Shown in pieces: positions 46,349 through 55,199 of a stretch of 64,000 bases of DNA (position 1 is its first letter; every line of letters begins with the position of its first letter). The DNA comes from an uncultured Rhizobium sp. (lineage in GTDB: Bacteria; Pseudomonadota; Alphaproteobacteria; Rhizobiales; Rhizobiaceae), in assembly GCA_945952415.1 (NCBI GenBank), contig CAMFIF010000015.1:1-64000 (forward strand), given 5' to 3'. The notes under the pieces are model-generated. The model was not told the origin of the DNA. It made no database searches and worked only from the letters and a program-made list of their open reading frames with translations. The position numbers and the translations under genes are program-made.

Positions 46349-46927
46349 TCAGCGATTCTTGCCCGGCACCCAGAGCACATCCGCCCGACCGTGGTCATTG
46401 GCGTGACGGGCGGCGACGAAGAGCAGGTCCGAGAGCCGGTTGAGATACTGGATCACTTCGGGTCCGACGATCTCGCCGGGCTCCTTCGAAAGTGCGACGA
46501 CCAGGCGCTCGGCCCGCCGGGCGACGGTGCGGGCGAGATGAAGATGCGCGGCTGCGGCCGTGCCGCCCGGCAGCACGAAGGAGTTCAGCGGTTCGAGATC
46601 GGCGTTCAGCCGGTCGATATCCGCCTCCAGCCGGGCAACCTGGGCCGGCACGATGCGCAGCGGCTCCCATGCGGGCTTCTCGCCGGTGTCAGGCGTGGCG
46701 AGATCGGCGCCGAGATCGAAGAGGTCGTTCTGCACATGCTCCAGCATCGCATCGAGTGGATCGAGGCCGCGGGTATGCAGCCTCGCCATGCCGATGACGG
46801 AGTTGGTTTCATCCACGCTGCCATAGGCATCGACGCGCAGGTCGTGCTTCAGGCGGCGGGGGCCGGTGACGAGCGCGGTGGTGCCATTGTCTCCGGTGCG
46901 GGTGTAGATCTTGTTCAGCTTGACCAT
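46349..46927 (-). CDS. Cob(I)alamin adenosyltransferase, PduO type
   Basis: A 192-residue enzyme that adenosylates cob(I)alamin or its precursor with ATP. It starts MVKLNKIYTRTGDNGTTAL, where YTRTGDNG is the PduO ATP-binding signature, and carries the later NRLSDLLFVAARHAN. Together with cobS/cobT in this window it serves the cobalamin route. It lies between the HIG1-domain gene and the rhomboid gene on the same strand. Confidence 0.92.
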   Translation of the reverse strand: MVKLNKIYTRTGDNGTTALVTGPRRLKHDLRVDAYGSVDETNSVIGMARLHTRGLDPLDAMLEHVQNDLFDLGADLATPDTGEKPAWEPLRIVPAQVARLEADIDRLNADLEPLNSFVLPGGTAAAAHLHLARTVARRAERLVVALSKEPGEIVGPEVIQYLNRLSDLLFVAARHANDHGRADVLWVPGKNR

Positions 46928-47057
46928 GGTTTCGATCTTTTCGGGCGCCGCAAGGCCGCTTGCGGTTCTTGACGATTATCAGGGGCCAGTCTCCCCGGGG
47001 AGGGGAGGGCGTGCTTTGCCGGATGCGCCGCCTGACGGCGCATTTCCCTCGCCGGCC

Positions 47058-47255
47058 TCAGCGTCCGCCGCCGGTCAGCCAGAGCGTCAGCATGATCAGC
47101 ACCACGGCAATCGCCTGCAGGAGGACGCGCATCTGCATGAGCTTGTTCGAAAGATTGGAATTGCCGCCCTTCATCATGTTGAAGAGGCCCCTTGCCAGGA
47201 CGATGGCCACGAGCCCCATCACGATCAGGGCAAGAACGGTTGTGAAACCGGACAT
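47058..47255 (-). CDS. Twin transmembrane small protein (HIG1 domain)
   Basis: A 65-residue protein with two membrane segments (residues 5-22 and 45-62) joined by the polar loop NLSNKLMQMRVLLQA, the conserved HIG1-type connector. In mitochondria and some alphaproteobacteria such proteins associate with cytochrome oxidase. The intergenic stretch downstream (46928-47057) holds a small hairpin ATGCGCCG/CGGCGCAT at 47022-47043. Confidence 0.85.
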   Translation of the reverse strand: MSGFTTVLALIVMGLVAIVLARGLFNMMKGGNSNLSNKLMQMRVLLQAIAVVLIMLTLWLTGGGR

Positions 47256-47276
47256 GAAATCTACCTTTCGAATTTG

Positions 47277-48110
47277 TCAGTCTAACCGGCGCAGGAGCCT
47301 GTAGAACAGGTCTGCGGGCAGCAGCTTTTTCAGGAAGTAGCCGCGCTTGGCCGGTGTTGTGACAAGATAATGAGGGCGCGGTCTGTCTGCGGTCAAGGCG
47401 TGGACCAGCACTTTGTAGACCGCCTCGGGGCCGAGCTTGTAGCGATTGACCGGGCCGGTGCCGTCCAGCCGTGCCAGTTCGCGACGATAGGCCGCGGCAT
47501 GAACCGAGCCCTCGAGATCGATGTTATCCCGGATCCGGGCAAGCGCATTGGCCGTAAAGCGGGAGGTGATCGGGCCGGGCTCGATGAGGCTGACGGAGAT
47601 GCCGCTGCCTTCGAGCTCCATGCGCAGCGTGAGGCTCAGGCCCTCAAGTGCATATTTCGAAGCCGTATAGGCGCCGCGCCAGCGATAGGGAACGAGGCCC
47701 AGGATCGAGGAGCACTGGACGATCCGCCCCTTTCCCGCAGCCCGCATCGCCGGCAGGACCCGGCGCGTCAGGTGGTGCCAGCCGAAGAGGTTGGTCTCGA
47801 ACTGCTCGCGCAGCGCTTCGACGGGCAGGTCCTCGACGGCGCCAGGCTGTCCATAAGCCCCGTTGTTATAGAGTGCATCGAGCCGGCCGCCGGTGCGCTG
47901 AAGCACCTCCTCCACCAGCCGGTCGATGCTCTGCTGGTCGCGATAATCCATGAGCAGGCCCTCGATGCCCTCCGCTTCGAGCGGTGCGAGGTCTTCCTGG
48001 CGCCGCACGGTCGCAAAGACGCGCCAGCCATCCTGCTTCAGGGCGCGGGCGCAATAGGCCCCGATCCCGCTCGATGCGCCGGTCACGATGATGGATTTCC
48101 TGTCGGTCAT
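47277..48110 (-). CDS. Short-chain dehydrogenase/reductase
   Basis: A 277-residue SDR enzyme. The cofactor motif is IIVTGASSGIGAYCARAL, with NNGAYGQPG (NNAG variant) and the catalytic Ser-Tyr-Lys in IVQCSSILG and YTASKYALEG. Substrate unknown. The ATG at 48110 is the natural SDR start; an in-frame codon at 48188 would overlap the divergent gene's promoter region. Confidence 0.9.
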   Translation of the reverse strand: MTDRKSIIVTGASSGIGAYCARALKQDGWRVFATVRRQEDLAPLEAEGIEGLLMDYRDQQSIDRLVEEVLQRTGGRLDALYNNGAYGQPGAVEDLPVEALREQFETNLFGWHHLTRRVLPAMRAAGKGRIVQCSSILGLVPYRWRGAYTASKYALEGLSLTLRMELEGSGISVSLIEPGPITSRFTANALARIRDNIDLEGSVHAAAYRRELARLDGTGPVNRYKLGPEAVYKVLVHALTADRPRPHYLVTTPAKRGYFLKKLLPADLFYRLLRRLD

Positions 48111-48199
48111 GTGATTCCTGTACAAAAGCGGTGACGTTTCCCATATTGCGGATGCGGGCCGAAGGGCCGCTCTTCGCCCGTCGCTCACCCGGAGATGGA

Positions 48200-49099
48200 A
48201 TGCCGACCTTTATCCGCGTTATCTATCGTGTCGTCTATGATGCTCTCTATCATTTCACAGAGGATGATGGGTGGGCGATGGCCAGTCACGTGGCGCTGTC
48301 CACCCTTCTTGCCCTGTTTCCCTTCCTGATCTTCGGTACGACACTGGCCACCTATCTCGGCGCGGACCGGTTTTCGGAAACGGCCGTGCATCTGATCTTC
48401 GACACCTGGCCGCCCAGCATTGCCAAGCCAATCTCGGACGAGGTGCGGCAGGTGTTGACCATACCCCGCGGCGGGCTTCTCACCATCTCCGTTCTCGCGG
48501 CCGCCTATTTTGCCTCGAACGGGGTCGAGGCCGTGCGCGTCTCGCTCAACCGGGCCTATCGCATCCTGGAGACGCGACGCTGGTACATCACCCGCCTGAC
48601 CAGCCTGTTCTGGGTGCTGGCGGCGGTGCTCTCGCTGGCGGCGATCAGCCTGTTTCTCGTGGTGGTGCCGGTTGCCCTCGGCTTTGCGGAACAGCGCTTT
48701 CCCTGGCTCAAGGAGCCGCTCGGGGTGATCTCCAGCTGGCGCGTGTATGGAACGCTGATCGTGCTTGCCATCGGCGTGACGATTTCCCATCTCTGGCTGC
48801 CGGCCGGGCGGCGGCGCATTCGCGACGTGCTTCCGGGTGTCGTCGTGACCCTGATTGCCTGGACGATCGCCGCCATCGTCTTTGCCTATTACATCTCGAC
48901 CTTCGCCAATTATGCCCGCACCTATGCGGGTCTGGCCTCGCTGATGATCGCCCTCGTCTTCCTTTACATGTCGGCTGTCATCTTCATCATCGGTGCGGAA
49001 ATCAATGCGGCGATGATCAAGTATCGGGTGATGAACCGGATGCTCTGGCGGGTTACCGGTCCGGAGCCGCTAGAGGCTGACGAGGCCGCGGATATCTGA
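48200..49099 (+). CDS. YihY/BrkB family inner-membrane protein
   Basis: A 299-residue protein with about six hydrophobic helices. Characteristic are DGWAMASHVALSTLLALFPF and ASNGVEAVRVSLNRAYRI, as well as FANYARTYAGLASLMIALVF. The family was once called ribonuclease BN in error; it is a membrane protein of unknown transport role. The ATG at 48200 follows GGAGATGG. The last 30 bases overlap the convergent gluQ gene. Confidence 0.88.
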   Translation: MPTFIRVIYRVVYDALYHFTEDDGWAMASHVALSTLLALFPFLIFGTTLATYLGADRFSETAVHLIFDTWPPSIAKPISDEVRQVLTIPRGGLLTISVLAAAYFASNGVEAVRVSLNRAYRILETRRWYITRLTSLFWVLAAVLSLAAISLFLVVVPVALGFAEQRFPWLKEPLGVISSWRVYGTLIVLAIGVTISHLWLPAGRRRIRDVLPGVVVTLIAWTIAAIVFAYYISTFANYARTYAGLASLMIALVFLYMSAVIFIIGAEINAAMIKYRVMNRMLWRVTGPEPLEADEAADI

Positions 49100-49951
49100 G
49101 GGCGAGAACCCCTCTCGCCTGAGCGTGGCCAGGGCGGTGGAACGATTGCTTTTCGAGAGCTTCTCACCCTTGTCGTCGAGCACAAGCCGGTGGTGGTGAT
49201 AGACTGGCTCCGGCAGGCCCAGGAGAACCTGGAGCAATCTCTGCACAGCAGTGGCGTGGTAGAGATCGAGACCACGAACCACGTGGGTGATCTCCTGCGC
49301 GGCATCGTCAACGATCACGCAGAGCTGATAGCTGCCCGGCGCATCCGAGCGCGAGAGAACGATATCGCCCCAGGCGAGGGGGTCGGCGGTAATCCATCTG
49401 TCTTCGCCGCTCCCGGTTTCGGTCCAGCCGAGACCGGCACCCGCAGCGGCGACGGCTTTTGCCATGTCGAGGCGGATCGCGTGACGTTCGCCTGCATCCA
49501 GCCGCCTTGCCCTTTCGGCCGGGGGGCGCAGACGATCCAGGTCAGGATAGAGCGGGGCGCCATCGGGATCGCGGGGCCAGGGGTTCCCAGCGCGTTCGGA
49601 ATGCGCCACGAGCGCCTTTACCTCGCCGCGGGTCATGAAGGCCGGATAGGTCAGTCCTAACCTCTCTAATTCCTGAAGCGCGGCCTGATATTCGGAAAGA
49701 TGGTCCGACTGGCGTCGCTCGGGCGCATCGGAGGAGAGGCCAAGCCAGGCGAGATCATCGAGCAGCGCCCTTTCCAGGGCCGGAGTGCAGCGGGTCTGAT
49801 CGATGTTTTCGATCCGCACCAGATAGGCGCCGCCGGCTTCCCGCGCCATGTCATGGTTGAGAAAGGCGGACAGCGCGTGGCCGAGATGCAGCTCGCCGTT
49901 CGGGCTCGGCGCAAAGCGGAATTTCGCGGATTGACGGTGACTGTTGGGCAT
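49070..49951 (-). CDS. gluQ: Glutamyl-Q tRNA(Asp) synthetase
   Basis: A 293-residue paralogue of the glutamyl-tRNA synthetase catalytic domain that attaches Glu to queuosine in tRNA(Asp). It has the HIGH-type GELHLGHALSAF and KMSKS-type KLSKSN, and no anticodon-binding domain. I see no Cys cluster for the zinc site present in the E. coli enzyme. With the YhhQ queuosine-precursor transporter elsewhere in the window it points to a queuosine-using organism. Confidence 0.92.
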   Translation of the reverse strand: MPNSHRQSAKFRFAPSPNGELHLGHALSAFLNHDMAREAGGAYLVRIENIDQTRCTPALERALLDDLAWLGLSSDAPERRQSDHLSEYQAALQELERLGLTYPAFMTRGEVKALVAHSERAGNPWPRDPDGAPLYPDLDRLRPPAERARRLDAGERHAIRLDMAKAVAAAGAGLGWTETGSGEDRWITADPLAWGDIVLSRSDAPGSYQLCVIVDDAAQEITHVVRGLDLYHATAVQRLLQVLLGLPEPVYHHHRLVLDDKGEKLSKSNRSTALATLRREGFSPSDIRGLVSL

Positions 49952-49965
49952 GGTCCCCTTCTGCC

Positions 49966-50643
49966 ATGGTTCCGGCGCAGGAGAAAAGAGTGGAGAGAGA
50001 GGCAGGCTTCGTCGAGGCGGCTGATTTTTCCGCGGCGCTCGAGGCGCTTGTCCGCATCGACCCCCTCCTTCGGCCCGTCATTGCCGCCACCGGTCCGCTG
50101 CCGGCGCGTAGCGGAAGGCCGGGCTTCGAGGGGCTCGCCTATACCGTGGTTGCCCAGCTGGTATCCCGCCAAAGCGCCGAGGCGATCTGGACCCGGCTGG
50201 TGGCCAGAACCGGCGCCTTTACCCCGGAATCCTATCTCGCAATCGCCGGCGGGGAGGGGCCGAGGCTCGGACTGACCGCTGCCAAGGCGGATACGCTGGT
50301 TCGGGTGGCCGAGGCGATAGGTTCCGGCGCGCTCGATCTCGATCATCTGGCCCGCCTGCCGGCGAAGGAGGCGATCCGCATGCTCACGCGCATCAAGGGC
50401 ATCGGGCTCTGGACCGCAGAAGTTCATCTGCTCTTCAATGCAGGACATCAGGATATTTTTCCGGCGGGGGATCTCGCCCTCCGCGTCGCGGTAGGGGCCG
50501 CGATGGATCTGGGGCCTCGGCCCGATCCCGCAGCGCTGCGGCATTTCGCCCTGCGCTGGGCGCCGCACCGGTCGGTCGCGGCCCGGCTTTTCTGGGCTTT
50601 TTACGGGCTTGTGCTGCGCCCGGGCGCGCCCCTCGTCCCCTAG
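49966..50643 (+). CDS. DNA-3-methyladenine glycosylase II family protein (AlkA-like)
   Basis: A 225-residue HhH-GPD base excision enzyme for alkylated bases. The helix-hairpin-helix is LTRIKGIGLWTAEVHLLF, followed by FPAGDLALRVAV carrying the catalytic Asp. It lacks the N-terminal AlkA domain, like many short alphaproteobacterial members. It is divergent from gluQ with only 14 bases between the starts, so promoters must overlap the coding regions. Confidence 0.88.
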   Translation: MVPAQEKRVEREAGFVEAADFSAALEALVRIDPLLRPVIAATGPLPARSGRPGFEGLAYTVVAQLVSRQSAEAIWTRLVARTGAFTPESYLAIAGGEGPRLGLTAAKADTLVRVAEAIGSGALDLDHLARLPAKEAIRMLTRIKGIGLWTAEVHLLFNAGHQDIFPAGDLALRVAVGAAMDLGPRPDPAALRHFALRWAPHRSVAARLFWAFYGLVLRPGAPLVP

Positions 50644-50749
50644 AATCCGGCTTCCTCGCGGAAAGGCCGGTTTTTCTGGATATTTGGCTTCACAAGCCTG
50701 TCACAAGCGACTTAGTATAAGCATCTGGAAAGCAGAATCGATCAGGAGC

Positions 50750-51313
50750 ATGACCTTGACGATTGCAGTCTCGCCGCAGGCCTTGCCGGCACTTGTACTG
50801 AATGCTGACTACAGGCCGCTGAGTTATTATCCCTTGTCGCTATGGTCCTGGCAGGACGCGATCAAGGCGGTTTTTCTCGACCGTGTGAATATCATCGCGG
50901 AATACGATCATTCCGTTTCGTCTCCGAGCTTTTCGATGCGGCTGCCGAGCGTGGTCTGCCTGAAAACCTATGTGCAGCCGACCCGCAATCCCGCCTTCAC
51001 CCGGTTCAACGTCTTCCTGCGCGACAAGTTCGAATGCCAGTATTGCGGCTCGCCCGATGATCTGACCTTCGATCACGTGCTGCCGCGCGCCCATGGCGGC
51101 CAGACGACCTGGGAGAATGTGGTGACGGCCTGTTCGCCGTGCAATCTGCGCAAGGGCTCGAAGCTGCCGAAACAGGCGGGCATGTTTCCGGCGCAGAAAC
51201 CCTACCAGCCGACGGTGCAGGATCTGCACAATAACGGGCGGCTCTTCCCGCCCAATTACCTGCATGAAAGCTGGATGGACTATCTCTACTGGGATAGCGA
51301 ATTGCAGCCCTGA
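50750..51313 (+). CDS. HNH endonuclease family protein
   Basis: A 187-residue protein. The N-terminal half (VLNADYRPLSYYPLSLWSW) is the conserved non-catalytic part of a widespread bacterial HNH group; the HNH motif follows with CQYCGSPDDLTFDHVLPRAH and ACSPCNLRKG, giving two Cys pairs around the nuclease His. Function unknown; it is probably housekeeping as it is widely conserved in rhizobia. The ATG at 50750 sits very close to AGGAG (50744-50748); a TTG at 50756 has better spacing and may be the true start. Confidence 0.88.
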   Translation: MTLTIAVSPQALPALVLNADYRPLSYYPLSLWSWQDAIKAVFLDRVNIIAEYDHSVSSPSFSMRLPSVVCLKTYVQPTRNPAFTRFNVFLRDKFECQYCGSPDDLTFDHVLPRAHGGQTTWENVVTACSPCNLRKGSKLPKQAGMFPAQKPYQPTVQDLHNNGRLFPPNYLHESWMDYLYWDSELQP

Positions 51314-51318
51314 GTTCC

Positions 51319-51828
51319 TCAGGCCTTTTGGGTCCGCAGCGACCGGAAGGCAAATGCCGCCAGAACGAGGCTTGCGATCACGTTCCAGCCGGCGAAGGAA
51401 AGACCGAGCACCCGCAGCGCCGCATCCGTGCAGGAAGGGCCCTTCACCGCGTTCAGATCGTTGAGAAGGTTGCTGGCATCCTGTGTCACGCCATTTGCGC
51501 TGGTGGCACAGGTGGCCGGGCCTTCCCAGAAATGCCATTCGACGCCCGAGTGGTAGACGCCGAGGCCGGCGCCGACCAGCATCATGATGCCGACGACGGC
51601 GGTGAGAAGACGGGTGATCCAGGCCGGGCCGCCCAGGGCGGCATTCAGGGCCGCGAGCAGCGCAACCGGGATACCATAATAATAGGGCTGCCTCTGCAGA
51701 AGGCAGAGCGCGCAGGGAATATAGCCGCCGATATGCTCGAATCCGAGGGCCGATCCCACCGTTGCGGCCATGCCAGCTGCGAGGAGAAGGGCCGAGGTCA
51801 AGCCCGGGCGGGCCGAAAGCGTGGTCAT
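51319..51828 (-). CDS. dsbB: Disulfide bond formation protein B
   Basis: A 169-residue inner-membrane protein with four hydrophobic helices that reoxidises DsbA using quinone. The first redox pair is CALCLLQRQPYY; a second Cys pair lies in the periplasmic loop (PATCATSANG and GPSCTDAA). The ATG at 51828, with AGAGGA 6 bases upstream, is preferred to a TTG at 51834. Convergent with the HNH gene, 5 bases apart. Confidence 0.88.
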   Translation of the reverse strand: MTTLSARPGLTSALLLAAGMAATVGSALGFEHIGGYIPCALCLLQRQPYYYGIPVALLAALNAALGGPAWITRLLTAVVGIMMLVGAGLGVYHSGVEWHFWEGPATCATSANGVTQDASNLLNDLNAVKGPSCTDAALRVLGLSFAGWNVIASLVLAAFAFRSLRTQKA

Positions 51829-51843
51829 GGGCAATCCTCTGCG

Positions 51844-52434
51844 TCAGTGAGCCAAGAGCTTATAGGCGATAAAGGCCAGAATAAGAACTGCGGCGCCGAC
51901 TGCCGCAATCGTGCCCAGCCTTTTCTCGATGAATTCCCGGATCGGCTCGCCATAGGCCTTCAGCAGCCAGGCCAGCAGGTAGAAGCGTGCGCCGCGGGCG
52001 ACGATGGCCGAGAGAACGAACAGAAGAAGGTTCACATGCGCAACGCCTGAAAGGATCGTCACCACCTTGATCGGCGGCAGATGGGCGAGACCGGACGTGA
52101 CGAGAAGCAGCATGATGGTGGAATAATCCACCGAGGTGCGCAGCGCCTCGAAGGCCTCGAGCTTGCCGTAGAATTCCAGCACCGGCTTGGCGAATGCCTC
52201 GAAGGCGTAATAGCCGAGATACCAGCCGGCAATACCCCCAAGCACCGAGGCGACCGTTGCCACGAAGGCATAACGCCAGGCCTTTTCCGGCCGGGCCAGA
52301 GCCATGGGCAGGAAGAGAACATCCGCCGGCACCAGAAAGACCGAGCTTTCCACGAAGGCAATGATGGCAAGCCAGATTTCCGCGGATGGCCGGGCGGCCA
52401 GCGAGAGGGTCCAGTCGTAAAGGCGGCGGAGCAT
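51844..52434 (-). CDS. YqaA family (DedA/VTT-like) membrane protein
   Basis: A 196-residue protein with about five hydrophobic segments. The pattern AFVESSVFLVPADVLFLPMAL and the Gly-rich GGIAGWYLGYYAFE are those of YqaA, a member of the DedA/SNARE-associated superfamily involved in lipid handling or membrane homeostasis. Its stop is 15 bases upstream of the dsbB start on the same strand, so they are probably cotranscribed. Confidence 0.87.
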   Translation of the reverse strand: MLRRLYDWTLSLAARPSAEIWLAIIAFVESSVFLVPADVLFLPMALARPEKAWRYAFVATVASVLGGIAGWYLGYYAFEAFAKPVLEFYGKLEAFEALRTSVDYSTIMLLLVTSGLAHLPPIKVVTILSGVAHVNLLLFVLSAIVARGARFYLLAWLLKAYGEPIREFIEKRLGTIAAVGAAVLILAFIAYKLLAH

Positions 52435-52663
52435 GTTTTTCCGTTCCGTTGAGGCGCATCGCTTTTATGCGCGGCACGGGCCGCTGTAAATGGCCTCCCG
52501 CGCGCCCGGCTTTTCCCGGCCCATCCTGTCCCCTGTACGGATTTGATCCGGTCATTCGAATTTTACGCATTTCCGGAACGATGAATATAACAGTCGTTGA
52601 ATATCATCGAAGCGGACAATGATCCTTTCGAGGATCGGGACGGAAAGAGGACAGGACGCGACC

Positions 52664-53629
52664 ATGGCCGTTTTGGATGCGCTTCGCTTTGCCCGGCAGG
52701 CAGACCAGGAGCTGGGTTCAGCCTTGAAGACGATGGCGACGGGCCGGACCGTTGCCTCTGCCAAGGAAAACCCCACCTACTGGGCGATGGCGCGCGAGAC
52801 CGCTGGCGACCGCCAGGCGATGGACACGGTCAACACATCCCTCGATTATGCAGAGGTAAAGCTGGATACGGCCGAAGCGGCGCTTGAGGGCGTACACGAC
52901 AATGTGACCAGGATCCAGGCGATCCTGACCCTGGCACGCGAACCGGGAGCGGACCGGGCGAAGCTCGGAAAGGAGATCGACGCGCTCCGGGATGGTATCC
53001 GCTCCATGATCGAATCGGCGGGGGTGAACGGTCTCAATTACATGGTGGCGAATGTGCCGACTGCTGCCGGCTATATCGGCTATCCGGCTCTTGAGCTTAC
53101 CGGTTCGCTTGTACGCCAGTCGAACGGATCGCTGGCAGTGAAGACCATCGATTTTTCCGGCAAGGACCTGGTGATGCTGAGCACGGACACGGCGACGGCC
53201 GGGCGCTTTTCGGCGGTCGGCTATCTCAATCCCATCGCCCAGCCGGCGGGCGCTGCCTACCCCACCATGTATTACCAGCTCGTCGGCACGGCCTCCCATA
53301 TGTGGGTGAATGCCCGGGATATCGGCCTGACTGCCACGACCCCGGATTCCTATATCGACGAGATGGTGTCGGCGCTGGAAAATGTCCGCTCGAAGGTGGC
53401 TCTGGCGCTGACCGATCTCGGGCTTGCCGGCCGCAGCGTCTCCGTTCAGCGCAGGATCAATGCCGCGGTGATTTCCGGCATGGATCGCCGGATCAGCACG
53501 CTCGTCGATGCGGACATGACGGAAGAGGCGGCGCGGCTTCGGGCTCTCGAAGCCCGAAGCGCCCTTTGCCGCGAGATGCTCGGCCTTACCGGGCAGAAGC
53601 CGGAAGCCCTGCTTCTGCTCGTTGCCTGA
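52664..53629 (+). CDS. Flagellin-like protein, isolated from other flagellar genes
   Basis: A 321-residue protein. The N-terminus has the flagellin D0/D1 pattern (SALKTMATGRTVASAKENPT then YWAMA), and the C-terminus has DADMTEEAARLRALEARSAL followed by LGLTGQKPEALLLL, the usual end. The central part is short (no D2/D3 domains), so it would form a smooth, thin surface or have another role. The start at 52664 fits the family N-terminus. No flagellar genes are near, and it lies against a tRNA/island junction. Whether it enters a filament is unknown. Confidence 0.85.
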   Translation: MAVLDALRFARQADQELGSALKTMATGRTVASAKENPTYWAMARETAGDRQAMDTVNTSLDYAEVKLDTAEAALEGVHDNVTRIQAILTLAREPGADRAKLGKEIDALRDGIRSMIESAGVNGLNYMVANVPTAAGYIGYPALELTGSLVRQSNGSLAVKTIDFSGKDLVMLSTDTATAGRFSAVGYLNPIAQPAGAAYPTMYYQLVGTASHMWVNARDIGLTATTPDSYIDEMVSALENVRSKVALALTDLGLAGRSVSVQRRINAAVISGMDRRISTLVDADMTEEAARLRALEARSALCREMLGLTGQKPEALLLLVA

Positions 53630-53656
53630 ACCCTCCCTGAGGCCACAGTTTTGTCG

Positions 53657-53685
53657 TTGCAATTCGAGACTGCCTTGCTTTATAT
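53657..53685 (+). promoter_or_regulatory. Probable promoter of tRNA-Leu
   Basis: TTGCAA (53657-53662), a 17-base spacer and TTATAT (53680-53685). The position about 24 bases before the mature tRNA end is right for a stable RNA promoter. Confidence 0.5.
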
Positions 53686-53708
53686 CGCCGGGTCTTGCCT
53701 TCGCAGCG

Positions 53709-53793
53709 TGCCCCATTGGCGGAACTGGTAGACGCGCTCGACTCAAAATCGAGTTCCGAAAGGAGTGCTGGTTCGATCCCGGCATGGGGCACC
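53709..53793 (+). tRNA. tRNA-Leu(CAA), island integration site
   Basis: Acceptor GCCCCAT pairs with ATGGGGC, discriminator A and encoded CCA. D-arm GGCGGAACTGGTAGACGC, anticodon stem CTCGA/TCGAG around CTCAAAA (anticodon CAA), a long class II variable arm (TTCCGAAAGGAG), and T-arm GCTGGTTCGATCCCGGC. An integrase gene follows in the same direction about 186 bases downstream, which is the classic arrangement of an element integrated in a tRNA 3' end. Confidence 0.97.
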
Positions 53794-53917
53794 ATATCTC
53801 AGTCCACGGACGTCCAGACAAGTCCGTAAACATCCAAAAAATCAATGTAATTTAAGGGATTAGCGTCCACGGGCGTTCGTATGCGTCCATTCGAATGTTC
53901 TTGAATTCAGCGCATTT

Positions 53918-53978
53918 GTTGGTATCTTAGTTGGTACTGAAGGAAATACCAACGCTCGGATACCAACAGGATACCAAC
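53918..53978. repeat. Five copies of the 8-bp repeat GTTGGTA(T/C) / ATACCAAC before the integrase
   Basis: GTTGGTAT at 53918, GTTGGTAC at 53930, then the inverse ATACCAAC at 53946, 53960 and 53971. Two copies face one way and three the other within 61 bases, and the last touches the integrase start codon at 53979. Such a cluster fits arm-type binding sites for integrase/excisionase or an operator controlling the integrase. Directly seen; function inferred. Confidence 0.8.
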
Positions 53979-55199
53979 ATGCCGCTGAGTGATTTCTCGA
54001 TTAGGACCATAAAGCCAGCCGAAAAGATTCAGAAAAAGTCTGATGGCGATGGTCTCCAGTTGTGGGTGATGCCGCTGGGTTCAAAGCTCTGGCGTTATGC
54101 ATATCGATATAACGGCAAACAAAGAACGCTAGCTTTGGGCTCATATCCAGAGATTACCTTGGCAAATGCCCGCAGAAAGCGCGACGAAGCCAAAACCCTG
54201 TTGGCTTCGGGGACCGATCCCGGCCAGCAGCGCAAAGTCGACAAGATCACCAAGGCATTGTCCGATGCGGCGACTTTCGACAGCGTTGCCGAAGAATACC
54301 TCGCGAAGAAGATGCGGGAAGGGATTGCGGCGAGCACGGTGAAGCGTCTGCGCTCCCAGTTGCGCCTTGTAAGCCCTGCCTTCGGGCAGCGCCCGATCGC
54401 GGATATCACGATACCCGAAGTTCTGGCACCGCTGCAGAAGATCGATGGCCGGGGCACGCACGAAACCGCGACACGCACGAAGGAACTGTGCGGCGCGATT
54501 TTCCGGTTTGCCATGGCCACCGGACGACGCAGGGACGACCCGACCCAGGCGCTGAAAAACGCGCTCACCAATCACAAGGTCAAGCACCGCGCCGCCATCC
54601 TCGATCCTGCGGCCTTCGGGGCGCTTCTCCGTGCCATTGACGACTGCGACGTGCAGCCGACAACGAAGGCCGCCCTGAAACTCCTGGCGCTCGTATTCTC
54701 TCGGCCTGGTGAGTTGCGAAATGCCGAATGGCAGGAATTCGATCTGGAGAAAGCCATATGGCGAATTCCGGCAGGCCGTATGAAAATGCGGCGTGAACAC
54801 CAGATCCCGCTTTCCCGCCAGGCGCTGGATATCCTCAAGGATCTTCAGACGATCACGGGCGACGGCAAGCTTCTGTTTCCCGGCAATCGCAGCTACCAGC
54901 GTCCGATCAGCGAAAACACGCTCAACGCGGCGCTTCGCCGAATGGGATATGACAAGGACCAGGTGACTGCGCATGGCTTTCGCGGCACCGCTTCAACGCT
55001 CCTGAACGAGAGCGGTCGGTTCTCGCCCGACGCCATCGAACGCAGCCTTGCACATCAGGACAGTGACGAAACCCGCCGCGCCTATATTCGCGGGGCCTAC
55101 TGGAACGAACGTGTGGCCATGGCGCAATGGTGGGCCGATCATCTGGATGTCCTTAGAGAGGGAGGAAAGGTGATTGAAATGCCGAAGAAGCGAAAATGA
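53979..55199 (+). CDS. P4-type tyrosine integrase (DUF4102 N-terminus)
   Basis: A 406-residue integrase. The N-terminal DUF4102 arm-binding domain (about 1-85: MPLSDFSIRTIKPAEK then DGDGLQLWVMPLGSKLW) precedes a core-binding domain and a catalytic domain. The catalytic residues visible are R in FSRPGELRNAEW, HQIPLSRQ, H-x-x-R in AHGFRGTASTLL and a nucleophile Tyr in ETRRAYIRG. The ATG at 53979 follows CAGGATACC. It catalyses integration at the adjacent tRNA-Leu. Intact, so mobility is possible. The following 205 bases hold no gene. Confidence 0.94.
   Translation: MPLSDFSIRTIKPAEKIQKKSDGDGLQLWVMPLGSKLWRYAYRYNGKQRTLALGSYPEITLANARRKRDEAKTLLASGTDPGQQRKVDKITKALSDAATFDSVAEEYLAKKMREGIAASTVKRLRSQLRLVSPAFGQRPIADITIPEVLAPLQKIDGRGTHETATRTKELCGAIFRFAMATGRRRDDPTQALKNALTNHKVKHRAAILDPAAFGALLRAIDDCDVQPTTKAALKLLALVFSRPGELRNAEWQEFDLEKAIWRIPAGRMKMRREHQIPLSRQALDILKDLQTITGDGKLLFPGNRSYQRPISENTLNAALRRMGYDKDQVTAHGFRGTASTLLNESGRFSPDAIERSLAHQDSDETRRAYIRGAYWNERVAMAQWWADHLDVLREGGKVIEMPKKRK

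Noticed and set aside
53918..53978. A CRISPR array
   Set aside because: The five repeats are 8 bp, in both orientations, with short uneven spacers; no cas genes are present in the window.
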